Shown here piece by piece: positions 1 through 12,135 of a stretch of 64,000 bases of DNA. The position numbers were made by a program, and so were the translations under genes. The number at the start of each line of letters is the position of its first letter. The stretch's first letter is position 1. The notes beneath the pieces are model-generated. The model had not been told where the DNA came from. It saw nothing but the letters and a program-made list of their open reading frames with translations, and did not search any database. This stretch comes from Styela clava (taxonomy: Eukaryota; Chordata; Ascidiacea; Stolidobranchia; Styelidae): positions 6,458,974 to 6,522,973 of the forward strand of contig NC_135259.1 in NCBI RefSeq assembly GCF_964204865.1. The letters run 5' to 3'.

Positions 1-427
1 TCATTGTATGCTCCTCTCCACGGAAATCTTTAGTAAAAGGCGAAAGATCTATGCTAAAAATGAAGGAAAGCCTGAGTAACTAGAGAGCCTTCGTAAAATC
101 ATATAAAGTGGATTGTTAGGCTCCAGATTGTGATTTTTATCCGCGCGCTTGTTTTCACATTAATTTATTTTGTTTTGAGAATATTTCGATTTCATTGGTT
201 GCCTCGTGTTTACTAAAACAGTTATATTTAATATTATCCATTTTCTAATAACTCAAAGTTAATTGAAAACTGAATAGTTCTCCCGTGAATTCGTGGTGCT
301 CCAGGTCTATTAATTCATAAAAGAATAAAAGTTGTGAACACAAAATAGCATTCGACAGACCTTTCTGATCTAGAGTATGAGTAAATCATGAACCCAGTAC
401 ATGCTGGTCTTTAAAAATCGCAAACAC

Positions 428-1703
428 TCATTGTATGCTCCTCTCCACGGAAATCTTTAGTAAAAGGCGAAAGATCTATGCGAAAAATGAAGGAAAGCCT
501 GATTAACTAGAGAGGCTTCGTGAAATCATATAAAGTGGATTGTTAGGCTCCAGATTGTGATTTTTATCCGCGCGCTTGTTTTCACATTAATTTATTTCTT
601 TTGAAAATATTTCGATTTCATTGGTTGTCTCATGTTTACTAAAATATTTTTTTTTATTATTATCCATTTTCTAATAACTCAAAGTTAATTGAAAACTGAT
701 GAGTTCTCCCGTAAAGTCGTGGTGTTCCAGGCCTATTAATTCATAAAAGAATAAACGTGGTGAACACAAATTAGCATTCAACTGACCTTTCTGATCAAGA
801 GTATAAGTAAATCATGAACCCAGTACATACTGGGCTTTAAAAATCGCAAAGACTCATTGTGTGCTCCTCTCCACGGAAATCTTTAGTAAAAGGCGAAAGA
901 TTATTCGAAAAATGAAGAGAAGCCTGAGTAACTAAAGAGCCTTCATAAAGAACTATCAAGTGGCTTGTTAGGCTCCAGATTGTGATTTTTATCCGCGCGC
1001 TTGTTTTCACATTAATTTATTTCTTTTGAAAATATTTTGATTTCATTGGTCGTCTCATGTTTACTAAAACATTTTTTTTATTATTATCCATTTTCTAATA
1101 ACTCAAAATTAATTGAAAACTAAATAGTTCTCCCGTAAAGTCGTGGTGTTCCAGGTCTATTAATTCATAAAAGAATTATAGTTGTGAACACAAATTAGCA
1201 TTCAACAGACCTTTCTGATCTAGAGTATGAGGAAATCATGAACCCAGTACATGATGGGCTTTAAAAATCGCAAAGACTCATTGTATGCTCCTCTCCATGG
1301 AAATCTTTAGTAAAAGGCGAAAGATCTATGCGAAAAATGAAGAGAAGCCTGAGTAACTAAAGAGCCTTCGTAAAGATCTATCAAGTGGATTGTTAGGCTC
1401 CAGATTGTGATTTTTATCCGCGCGCTTGTTTTCACATTAATTTATTTCTTTTGAAAATATTTCGATTTCATTGGTTGTCTCATGTTTACTAAAATATTTT
1501 TTTTTATTATTATCCATTTTCTAATAACTCAAAGTTAATTGAAAACTGAATAGTTCTCCCGTAAAGTCGTGGTGTTCCAGGTCTATTAATTCATAAAAGA
1601 ATAAAAGTTGTGAACACAAAATATCACTCGACAGACCTTTCTGATCTTGAGTTTGAGTAAATCATGAACCCAGTACATGCTGGGCTTTAAAAATCGCAAA
1701 CAC
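428..1703. repeat. Higher-order block of three monomers, repeated at 6834-8110
   Basis: The three monomers starting at 428, 854 and 1278 match those starting at 6834, 7260 and 7685 in order and in private variants. Both middle copies carry TGGCTTGTTAGG, AAAATTAATTGAAAACTAAA, AAGAATTATAG and CATGATGGG. Both third copies carry CTCCATGGAAATC. The offset is about 6,406 bp, or 15 monomers. Sharing of rare variants in the same order shows duplication of a multi-monomer block rather than copy-by-copy homogenisation. Confidence 0.85.
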
Positions 1704-2129
1704 TCATTGTATGCTCCTCTCCACGGAAATCTTTAGTAAAAGTCGAAAGATTTATGCGAAAAATGAAGGAAAGCTTGACTAACTAAAGAGGCTTCGTAAA
1801 ATCATATAAAGTGGATTGTTAGGCTCCAGATTGTGATTTTTATCCGCGCGCTTGTTTTCCCATTAATTTATTTCTTTTAAGAATATTTCGATTTCATTGG
1901 TCGTCTCATGTTTACTAAAACATTTTTTTTTATTATTATCCATTTTCTAATAACTCAAAGTTAATTGAAAATTGAATAGTTCTCCCGTAAAATCGTGGTG
2001 TTCCAGGTCTATTAATTCATAAAAGAATAAAAGTTGTGAACACAAATTAGCATTCAACAGACCTTTCTGATCTAGAGTATAAGTAAATCATGAACCCAGT
2101 ACATGCTGGGCTTTAAAAATCGCAAAGAC

Positions 2130-2992
2130 TCGTCGTATGCTCCTCTCCACCGAAATCTTTAGTAAAAGGCGAAAGATTTATGCGAAAAATGAAGAGAAGC
2201 CTGAATAACTAGAGAACCTTCGTAAAGACATATCAAGTGGATTGTTAAGCTCCAGATTGTGATTTTTATTCGCGCGCTTGTGTTCACATTATTTTATTTT
2301 ATTTTAGATTAACTCTATTTCATTTATTGCCTCATGTTTACTAAAACAGTTAGATTTATTATTACTAATTTTCTAATACCTAAATCAAAGTTACTTTAAA
2401 ACTGAATAGTTCCCCCCAAAAAGTCACGGTGCTCCAGGCCTATTAATTCATAAAAGAATAAACGTGGTGAACACAAATTAGCATTCAACAGACCTTTCTG
2501 ATCAAGAGTATAAGTAAATCATGAACCCAGTACATACTGAGCTTTAAAAATCGCAAACACTCATTGTATGCTCCTCTCCACGGAAATCTTTAGTAAAAGG
2601 CGAAAGATTTATGCGAAAAATGAAGAGAAGCCTGAATAACTACAGAACCTTCATAAAGACATATCAAGTGGATTGTTAAGCTCCAGATTGTGATTTTTAT
2701 TCGCGCGCTTGTGTTCACATTATTTTATTTTATTTTAGAGTAACTCTATTTCATTCATTGTCTCATGTTTACTAAAACATTTAGATTTATTATTACTAAT
2801 TTTCTAATACCTAAATCAAAGTTACTTTAAAACTGAATAGTTCCCCCCAAAAAGTCGCGGTGTTCCAGGCCTATTAATTCATAAAAGAATAAACGTGGTG
2901 AACACAAATTAGCATTCAACTGTCCTTTCTGATCAAGAGTATAAGTAAATCATGAACCCAGTACATACTGGGCTTTAAAAATCGCAAAGACT
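2130..2992. repeat. Satellite subtype B (431 bp), two adjacent copies
   Basis: Two neighbouring monomers of the 431-bp subtype. They differ from the common type by GTGTTCACATTATTTTATTT in place of the TTTTCACATTAATTT motif, by a CCCCCCAAAAAGTC stretch where the common type has CTCCCGTAAAGTC, and by an extra CTAAATC. Further subtype B copies start at 4269, 5551 and 8111, scattered singly among common-type copies. Confidence 0.9.
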
Positions 2993-5900
2993 CATTGTAT
3001 GCCCCTCCCCACGGAAATCTTTAGTAAAAGGCGAAAGATTTATGCGAAAAATGAAGAGAAGCCTGATTAACTGGAGAGCCTTCGTAAAATCATATAAAGT
3101 GGATTGTTAGGCTCCAGATTGTGATTTTTATCCGGGCGCTTGTTTTCACATTAATTTATTTTTTTTGAGAATGTTTCGATTTCATTGGTTGTCTCGTGTT
3201 TACTAAAACAGTTATATTTAATATTATCCATTCTCTGATAACTCAAAGTTAATTGAAAACTGAATAGTTCTCCCGTAAAGTCGTGGTGTTCCAGGTCTAT
3301 TAATTCATAAAACAATAAAAGTTGTGAACACAAATTAGCATTCAACAGACCTTTCTGATCTAGAGTATGAGTAAATCACGAACCCAGTACATGCTGGGCT
3401 TTAAAAATTGCAAACACTCATTGTATGCTCCTCTCCACAGAAATCTTTAGTAAAAGGCGAAAGATTTATGCGAAAAATGAAGGAAAGCCTGAGTAACTAG
3501 AGAGGCTTCGTAAAATCATATAAAGTGGATTGTTAGGCTCCAGATTGTGATTTTTATCCGCGCGCTTGTTTTCACATTAATTTATTTCTTTTAAGAATAT
3601 TTCGATTTCATTGGTCGTCTCATGTTTACTAAAATATTTTTTTTTATTATTATCCATTTTCTAATAACTCAAAGTTAATTGAAAATTGAATAGTTCTCCC
3701 GTAAAGTCGTGGTGTTCCAGGTCTATTAATTCATAAAACAATAAAAGTTGTGAACACAAATTAGCATTCAACAGACCTTTCTGATCTAGAGTATAAGTAA
3801 ATCATGAACCCAGTACATGCTGGGCTTTAAAAATCGCAAAGACTCATTGTGTGCTCCTCTCCACGGAAATCTTTAGTAAAAGGCAAAAGATTTATGCGAA
3901 AAATGAAGAGAAGCCTGAGTAACTAAAGAGCCTTCATAAAGAACTATCAAGTGGATTGTTAGGCTCCAGATTGTGATTTTTATCCGCGCGCTTGTTTTCA
4001 CATTAATTTATTTCTTTTGAAAATATTTTGATTTCATTGGTCGTCTCATGTTTACTGAAACATTTTTTTTATTATTATCCATTTTCTAATAACTCAAAGT
4101 TAATTGAAAATTGAATAGTTCTCCCGTAAAGTCGTGGTGTTCCAGGTCTATTAATTCATAAAAGAATAAAAGTTGTGAACACAATTTAGCATTCAACAGA
4201 CCTTTCAGATCTAGAGTATAAGTAAATCATGAACCCAGTACATGCTGGGCTTTAAAAATCGCAAAGACTCATTGTATGCTCCTCTCCACGGAAATCTTTA
4301 GTAAAAGGCGAAAGATTTATGCGAAAAATGAAGAGAAGCCTGAATAACTAGAGAACCTTCGTAAAGACATATCAAGTGGATTGTTAAGCTCCAGATTGTG
4401 ATTTTTATTCGCGCGCTTGTGTTCACATCATTTTATTTTATTTTAGATTAACTCTATTTCATTTATTGCCTCATGTTTACTAAAACAATTAGATTTATTA
4501 TTACTAATTTTCTAATACCTAAATCAAAGTTACTTTAAAACTGAATAGTTCCCCCCAAAAAGTCGCGGTGTTCCAGGTCTATTAATTCATAAAAGAATAA
4601 AAGTTGTGAACACAAATTAGCATTCAACTGACCTTTCTGATCAAGAGTATAAGTAAATCATGAACCCAGTACATACTGGGCTTTAAAAATCGAAAAGACT
4701 CATTGTATGCTCCGCCCCACGGAAATCTTCAGTAAAAGGCGAAAGATTTATGCGAAAAATGAAGAGAAGCCTGAGTAACTGGAGAGCCTTCGTAAAATCA
4801 TATAAAGTGGATTGTTAGGCTCCAGATTGTGATTTTTATCCGCGTGCTTGTTTTCACATTAATTTATTTTTTTTGAGAATGTTTCGATTTCATTGGTTGT
4901 CTCGTGTTTACTAAAACAGTAATATTTGATATTATCCATTTTCAAATAACTCAAAGTTAATTGAAAACTGAATAGTTCTCCCGTAAAGTCGTGGTGTTCC
5001 AGGTCTATTAATTCATAAAAGAATAAAAGTTGTGAACACAAATTAGCATTCGACGGACCTTTCTGATCTTGAGTTTGAGTAAATCATGAACCCAGTACAT
5101 GCTGGGCTTTAAAAATCGCAAACACTCATTGTATGCTCCTCTCCACGGAAATTTTAGTAAAAGGCGAAAGATTAAAGCGAAAAATGAAGGAAAGCCTGAG
5201 TAACTAGAGAGGCTTCGTAAAATCATATAAAGTGGATTGTTAGGCTCCAGATTGTGATTTTTATCCGCACGCTTGTTTTCACATTAATTTATTTCTTTTA
5301 AGAATATTTCGATTTCATTGGTCGTCTCATGTTTACTAAAACATTTTTTTTTATTATTATCCATTTTCTAATAACTCAAAGTTAATTGAAAATTGAATAG
5401 TTCTCCCGTAAAGTCGTGGTGTTCCAGGTCTATTAATTCATAAAAGAATAAAAGTTGTGAACACAAATTAGCATTCAACAGACCTTTCTGATCTAGAGTA
5501 TAAGTAAATCATGAACCCAGTACATGCTGGGCTTTAAAAATCGCAAAGACTCATCGTATGCTCCTCTCCACGGAAATCTTTAGTAAAAGGCGAAAGATTT
5601 ATGCGAAAAATGAAGAGAAGCCTGAATAACTAGAGAACCTTCGTAAAGACATATCAAGTGGATTGTTAAGCTCCAGATTGTGATTTTTATTCGCGCGCTT
5701 GTGTTCATATTATTTTATTTTATTTTAGATTAACTCTATTTCATTTATTGCCTCATGTTTACTAAAACAATTAGATTTATTATTACTAATTTTCTAATAC
5801 CTAAATCAAAGTTACTTTAAAACTGAATAGTTCCCCCCAAAAAGTCGCGGTGTTCCAGGCCTATTAATTCATAAAAGAATAAACGTGGTGAACACAAATT

Positions 5901-6833
5901 AGCATTCAACAGACCTTTCTGATCAAGAGTATAAGTAAATCATGAACCCAGTACATACTGAGCTTTAAAAATCGCAAACACTCATTGTATGCTCCTCTCC
6001 ACGGAAATCTTTAGTAAAAGGCGAAAGATTTATGCGAAAAATGAAGAGAAGCCAGAGTAACTGGAGAGCCTTCGTAAAATCATATAAAGTGGATTGTTAG
6101 GCTCCAGATTGTGATTTTTATCCGCGCGCTTGTTTTCACATTAATTTATTTCTTTTGAGAATATTGCGATTTCATTGGTCGTCTCATGTTTACTAAAACA
6201 TTTTTTTTTATTATTATCCATTTTCTAATAACTCAAAGTTAATTAAAAATTGAATAGTTCTCCCGTAAAGTCGTGGTGTTCCAGGTCTATTAATTCATAA
6301 AAGAATAAAAGTTGTGAACACAAATTAGCACTCAACAGACCTTTCTGATCTAGAGTATAAGTAAATCATGAACCCAGTACATGCTGGGCTTTAAAAATCG
6401 CAAAGACTCATTGTGTGCTCCTCTCCACGGAAATCTTTAGTAAAAGGCGAAAGATTTATGCGAAAAAAGAAGAGAAGCCTGAGTAACTAAAGAGCCTTCA
6501 TAAAGAACTATCAAGTGGATTGTTAGGCTCCAGATTGTGATTTTTATCCGCGCGCTTGTTTTCACATTAATTTATTGCTTTTGAAAATATTTCGATTTCA
6601 TTGGCTGTCTCATGTTTACTAAAATATTTTTTTTTAATATTATCCATTTTCTAATAACTCAAAGTTAATTGAAAATTGAATTGTTCTCCCGTAAAGTCGT
6701 GGTGTTCCAGGTCTATTAATTCATAAAAGAATAAAAGTTGTGAACACAAATTAGCATTCAACAGACCTTTCTGATCTAGAGTATAAGTAAATCATGAACC
6801 CAGTACATACTGGGCTTTAAAAATCGCAAAGAC

Positions 6834-8110
6834 TCATTGTATGCTCCTCTCCACGGAAATCTTTAGTAAAAGGCGAAAGATCTATGCTAAAAATGAAGGA
6901 AAGCCTGAGTAACTAGAGAGGCTTCGTGAAATCATATAAAGTGGATTGTTAGGCTCCAGATTGTGATTTTTATCCGCGCGCTTGTTTTCACATTAATTTA
7001 TTTCTTTTGAAAATATTTCGATTTCATTGGTTGTCTCATGTTTACTAAAATATTTTTTTTTATTATTATCCATTTTCTAATAACTCAAAGTTAATTGAAA
7101 ACTGATGAGTTCTCCCGTAAAGTCGTGGTGTTCCAGGCCTATTAATTCATAAAAGAATAAACGTGGTGAACACAAATTAGCATTCAACTGACCTTTCTGA
7201 TCAAGAGTATAAGTAAATCATGAACCCAGTACATACTGGGCTTTAAAAATCGCAAAGACTCATTGTGTGCTCCTCTCCACGGAAATCTTTAGTAAAAGGC
7301 GAAAGATTTATGCGAAAAATGAAGAGAAGCCTGAGTAACTAAAGAGCCTTCATAAAGAACTATCAAGTGGCTTGTTAGGCTCCAGATTGTGATTTTTATC
7401 CGCGCGCTTGTTTTCACATTAATTTATTTCTTTTGAAAATATTTTGATTTCATTGGTCGTCTCATGTTTACTAAAACATTTTTTTTATTATTATCCATTT
7501 TCTAATAACTCAAAATTAATTGAAAACTAAATAGTTCTCCCGTAAAGTCGTGGTGTTCCAGGTCTATTAATTCATAAAAGAATTATAGTTGTGAACACAA
7601 ATTAGCATTCAACAGACCTTTCTGATCTAGAGTATGAGGAAATCATGAACCCAGTACATGATGGGCTTTAAAAATCGCAAAGACTCATTGTATGCTCCTC
7701 TCCATGGAAATCTTTAGTAAAAGGCGAAAGATCTATGCGAAAAATGAAGAGAAGCCTGAGTAACTAAAGAGCCTTCGTAAAGATCTATCAAGTGGATTGT
7801 TCGGCTCCAGATTGTGATTTTTATCCGCGCGCTTGTTTTCACATAAATTTATTTCTTTTGAAAATATTTCGATTTCATTGGTTGTCTCATGTTTACTAAA
7901 ATATATTTTTTTATTATTATCCATTTTCTAATAACTCAAAGTTAATTGAAAATTGAATAGTTCTCCCGTAAAGTCGTGGTGTTCCAGGTCTATTAATTCA
8001 TAAAAGAATAAAAGTTGTGAACACAAATTAGCATTCAACAGACCTTTCTGATCTAGAGTATAAGTTAATCATGATACCAGTACATACTGGGCTTTAAAAA
8101 TCGCAAAGAC
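6834..8110. repeat. Second copy of the three-monomer higher-order block
   Basis: Counterpart of the block at 428-1703, sharing its private variants. Differences between the two blocks are a few scattered substitutions, for example an intact GATTTATGCG near 7305 where the first block has GATTATTCG near 900. Confidence 0.85.
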
Positions 8111-9090
8111 TCATTGTATGCTCCTCTCCACGGAAATCTTTAGTAAAAAGCGAAAGATTTATGCGAAAAATGAAGAGAAGCCTGAATAACTACAGAACCT
8201 TCATAAAGACATATCAAGTGGATTGTTAAGCTCCAGATTGTGATTTTTATTCGCGCGCTTGTGTTCACATTATTTTATTTTTTTTTATTTTAGATTAATT
8301 CTATTTCATTCATTGTCTCATGTTTACTAAAACATTTAGATTTATTATTACTAATTTTCTAATACCTCAATCAAAGTTACTTTAAAACTGAATAGTTCCC
8401 CCCAAAAAGTCGCGGTGTTCCAGGCCTATTAATTCATAAAAGAATAAACGTGGTGAACACAAATTAGCATTCAACTGACCTTTCTGATCAAGAGTATAAG
8501 TAAATCATGAACCCAGTACATACTGGGCTTAAAAAATCGAAAAGACTCATTGTATGCTCCTCCCCACGGAAATCTTTAGTAAAAGGCGAAAGATTTATGC
8601 GAAAAATGAAGAGAAGCCTGAGTAACTGGAGAGCCTTCGTAAAATCATATAAAGTGGATTGTTAGGCTCCAGATTGTGATTTTTATCCGCGCGCTTGTGT
8701 TCACATTAATTTATTTTTTTTGAGAATGTTTCGATTTCATTGGTTGTCTCGTGTTTACTAAAACAGTTATAATTGATATTATCCATTTTCTAATAACTCA
8801 AAGTTAATTGAACACTGAATAGTTCTCCCGTAAAGTCGTGGTGTTCCAGGCCTATTAATTCATAAAAGAATAAACGTGGTGAACACAAATTAGCATTCAA
8901 CAGACCTTTCTGATCAAGAGTATAAGTAATTCATGAACCCAGTACATACTGAGCTTTAAAAATCGCAAACACTCATTGTATGCTCCTCTCCACGGAAATC
9001 TTTAGTAAAAGGCGAAAGATTTATGCGAAAAATGAAGAGAAGCCTGAGTAACTGGAGAGCCTTCGTAAAATCATATAAAGTGGATTGTTG

Positions 9091-11022
9091 AGATAATGAG
9101 ATCTTAGAATTATTGCATATATATTGGTAATATTGGGATTTTTTGAAACAACACGAAGCCTAAAAATTTAGGTATAGAATTGCCATATATCAGTGGTGGG
9201 GTTCAGGGGGTTCTCGTGTGTTTTGTTTTTCACTTTTTCTCGCCTCACATCAAGGATAGAACGGAATAACTGTTGTTGAAAACATGCGGCTATGACAAAA
9301 ATATATTGACAACAATGACAGCATAATATGGTACACTGGTAAATCAAACTGATGAGCACAAAAATCAAATTTATGCTATGCTATTTACTCGTGTAATTCT
9401 GACGAAACTTGGCATGTAAGTCTGGGATGGTGCTATCCACATAACCCATTATCGCGATCGGTGCTTACAGCGCAATAGATGCGACCTTCCCTCGATGCCA
9501 CTAAATCAAAATTTTTATAAATTGTATAATTTTTATTAAATTGTTTTTCAATGGGAGTTCCATGGGATGGGACAGAAAAACATCCCATGAACAAGCCTGC
9601 CAATATTATAAGCCTAGAACTAAACATTCGCATTCTCGAGAAAAAAATAAGATAGTGATAGTCTCGAAATATGATATAAATATACAAATATTATATATTA
9701 ATCCATTCACTAGGAAATTGTTTTTATGCGCCCGCAGAACTTGTCATAAAACAATAAAAATCGTGAAAATTGATGTTGGGAGAGAAGTACGACTGGAAGA
9801 TATCTAGTAGCATTATTATTGTTCATACTTACAATACAAATTTGAGGTTTTCAATGAACAACTCTTGTGTACGCAGTATCCAGCTTTTAAATCAGTAATC
9901 AGTAATTTATTTTTTCACCATGCTGAAAATGCGAACCATATATACACAAATTATTTAAAGAAAATATAAAAAAATTGCAATCCATGGTGAAAGGAGACGC
10001 CGAAAACCAACACTGGTTATCGAGCGGCGGTACCCTTTGGGAAGTCTAACAGAAACGTGGTAAATAGAATAAAGTCGAACAAAATATGTTATTTAACAAA
10101 TAAAATAAAAAAGCAAGGTACGTCAAGCAAGGCGATCTGGTATATACCAAGTAGTAGCCTTTTTACCAAAAGAAAGTCGACTCCAAGAACCACAGTCTAG
10201 GTAACCGTGGAAACTATATTGTGTGACAGTCCCACAGTGTTGTCATGGCGAGGTAATTAGGGTATAGTAAAGGGCATCGAACGTTCGATCGTGCGCATAT
10301 TATTGTCAAAGTTAGGGTTAAACCGAATGTCAAAGCTACACATATTGTAGCAGTATGATATACCATCAGTGTAAAGGTAACAAAATAAAGACCTTTTTGT
10401 GGCAGGAACTATAACATGTCACCCCGTACCAAGTTATTTAATGCTGGAGTCAAGGGAATTTACATACGGAAATTATAAACTTGAGGATATACATTGGAAT
10501 ATTCAACAAAATTGATACTAAAGAACAAAGGTAGTATTAAATATCATTCTGAATTAGCCACTTTATATAAAACATAGAGTAGACAAGGGTAAATTTGAAC
10601 AAAAATTATATTTATCAATGAGTCAAAATAGATAAAAACAATTGACCTGGATTTCGGTTTCAGAAAACATTATCAACAGTATAATAATACAAAAGTAGGC
10701 ATCACTTCCTGCCTATAAATACCCGGAAAACCACGAAGTAGTAGTTTTAAGTTTTACACTGACTGATTAGTGAGTGTTTTTCAGCATCAGATGATTTAAA
10801 ATTACCTTCGTTTAACAAGCGATAAACTGTATATTGATGGTTTTCTGATATCCATTCAATCTTTTACAAGACCTTATTAATGCGTGTTTACATCTTCTAT
10901 GGTGAAAGAAGAATTATAGATGACCACTATTATCTCAAACATATACCTAAATGACCTTATCCACTAACCAAGTTCGGCGAGGTGTGACGTAGCTCTTACG
11001 CCCTCTCTCGTTTGGTTATTAC
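9091..11022. other. Non-coding flank of the satellite
   Basis: Unique AT-rich DNA begins where the last monomer stops, just after GTGGATTGTTG. I see no convincing gene. A reading frame on the minus strand at 9433-9687 is listed separately with low confidence. A short stretch near 9434-9462 (TATCCACATAACCCA, then GCGATCGG) recurs near 38428-38472, and a TCCATGGGATGGGACAG motif near 9552 resembles one near 38113. This suggests fragments of one dispersed element in both places. Confidence 0.6.
9468..9687 (-). CDS. Possible first exon with a signal-peptide-like start (doubtful)
   Basis: A minus-strand reading frame has a hydrophobic stretch after a Met (MFSSRLIILAGLFMGCFSV), which looks like a signal peptide, followed by a polar segment ending YCA. 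A GTAAGC at about 9467 could be a splice donor. No partner exon can be found, because the downstream side on this strand is the satellite array. Part of the frame overlaps a motif shared with 38.1 kb, so it may be translated repeat DNA. Kept only as a weak candidate; no function is proposed. Confidence 0.2.
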
Positions 11023-11331
11023 TGATCGATTTCAATCGGTAAGTATGTTGATAGGTATTTTTCTGTCTGTATGTCTGTTTGTTTGTCTGTTAGATGCACG
11101 CGATATCTCACGAAAGCGAGATTGAATCTGCTCCAGATTTTGCATGTGCATTCATCTTATCTCGGACCAGAAGCCTGTTGACTTTGGGCAAATTATGTCG
11201 TATGATTAGCGAGTTATTAATTAATTAGTGATGGGACACAAGGTGTCACTATGGAGTAAGAGCGCTGTTTTGGGATCCCCTAACTTTCGATGGATAAGTC
11301 TTCGGTCTCTGACCGATATTCTCGTCTCTTG
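11023..11331 (+). mobile_element. Dispersed ~300-bp repeat, Helentron/DINE-1-like
   Basis: The same ~300-bp sequence occurs at 26163-26453. It starts with a small palindrome (CGATTTCAATCGG), has ATCGGT near the 5' end matched by inverted ACCGAT near the 3' end, carries a (GTCT)n-type microsatellite after about 35 bp, and ends with the hairpin CGGTCTCTGACCG. Subterminal inverted repeats, an internal GTCY microsatellite and a 3' hairpin are known features of DINE-1-like Helentron-associated elements. The assignment to that class is inference; the dispersed-repeat status is seen directly. Confidence 0.6.
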
Positions 11332-12120
11332 GGTTAATCGCATTTTGTTTATTTATATGTTGTTTCATATACTTCAATCGTCGAATTTGTTGCAATTGCA
11401 CAAGTTAGCTCTTTATGCAACAAGCTGTTATATTCAATAACGACCGCGCAGTATTGAGGTTGTATTGCAAAGAGAAAAAGTACAAATAACATTGAAGACG
11501 TTACTTGCATTCAAATACCAATTTTAGTGAAAACGGACGCTTCGATAATGCGTTCTTATCGAGCCTAAACAGATTATCCAACCTTAGAACATATTTTTAA
11601 GTATGGCCGCTCTCTTCCTCGACAGGGGACGTTCACACCCGTTTCAGGGGCGATAACTTCGATGTGGCCGTAAATAAATTGGCAGAAGGCAGAAGAGTAT
11701 TGGCAGAAGGCCGACGAAGGGAAATACATCCACTAAAGCTTGAAGTCAAGAGCCACAAGATTTGCGTACAATATTATAAACAAAATTATTTTTCCACGTG
11801 CATTACAACGGAACATTATGTGACATATACAAATAAATTCGCGACATACGAACGACATATTTTTACTGGTTATAGATTATAGTACACATGGTTGACGTTT
11901 TGATGACTTTGCTTGTATGAATTTTGCGTCCGTTTATGATTCCATATTAGAAGCAAATAAATCGAGAAAAGTACTAACATAATATTTTTAACAACATTTG
12001 TTGATAGTGCAGTTGAACAACTCTATCCACAACTTACATTAATATTAATAAGTGATAAAATATTAACAATTTTTGTTAAAATGATTTCTGTTGAAGAAAT
12101 TTTGTTTTGAGAAAAAATAA
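11332..12120. other. Intergenic, no supported feature
   Basis: This stretch holds no reading frame with recognisable features. A short direct repeat (GCAGAAGGC..., near 11680 and 11702) lies inside it. It forms the 3' flank of the GPCR gene. Confidence 0.5.
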
Positions 12121-12129
12121 ACGTGTATG

Positions 12130-12135
12130 TTTATT
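12130..12135 (-). promoter_or_regulatory. Poly(A) signal overlapping the GPCR stop codon
   Basis: On the minus strand the end of the GPCR frame reads CAATAAACAT. The TAA stop lies inside AATAAA. If this signal is used, the 3' UTR would be very short. Another AATAAA lies about 15 nt further on (near 12115), so use of the overlapping one is not certain. Confidence 0.4.

Larger units (their letters stand above)
1..9090. repeat. Satellite array, ~21 monomers of ~426-431 bp
   Basis: Head-to-tail tandem array. Taking TCATTGTATGCTCC (or its variants) as the monomer start, copies begin at 1, 428, 854, 1278, 1704, 2130, 2561, 2992, 3418, 3844, 4269, 4700, 5126, 5551, 5982, 6408, 6834, 7260, 7685, 8111, 8548 and 8973. 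Spacing is 424-427 bp for most copies, 431 for a distinct subclass, and 437 for the copy at 8111, whose T-run has expanded. The last copy breaks off near 9090. The array is cut by the left window edge, so its full size is unknown. Short minus-strand reading frames inside it end at stops in every unit, are not kept open across copies and are not considered genes. Confidence 0.97.

Noticed and set aside
1-9090. Regular repeats as a CRISPR array, or short satellite frames as genes
   Set aside because: The whole ~426-bp unit repeats with no unique spacers, in eukaryotic DNA. The frames (for example 3151-3345, 4859-5041, 7733-7924) end at stops within each unit and are disrupted in most copies.
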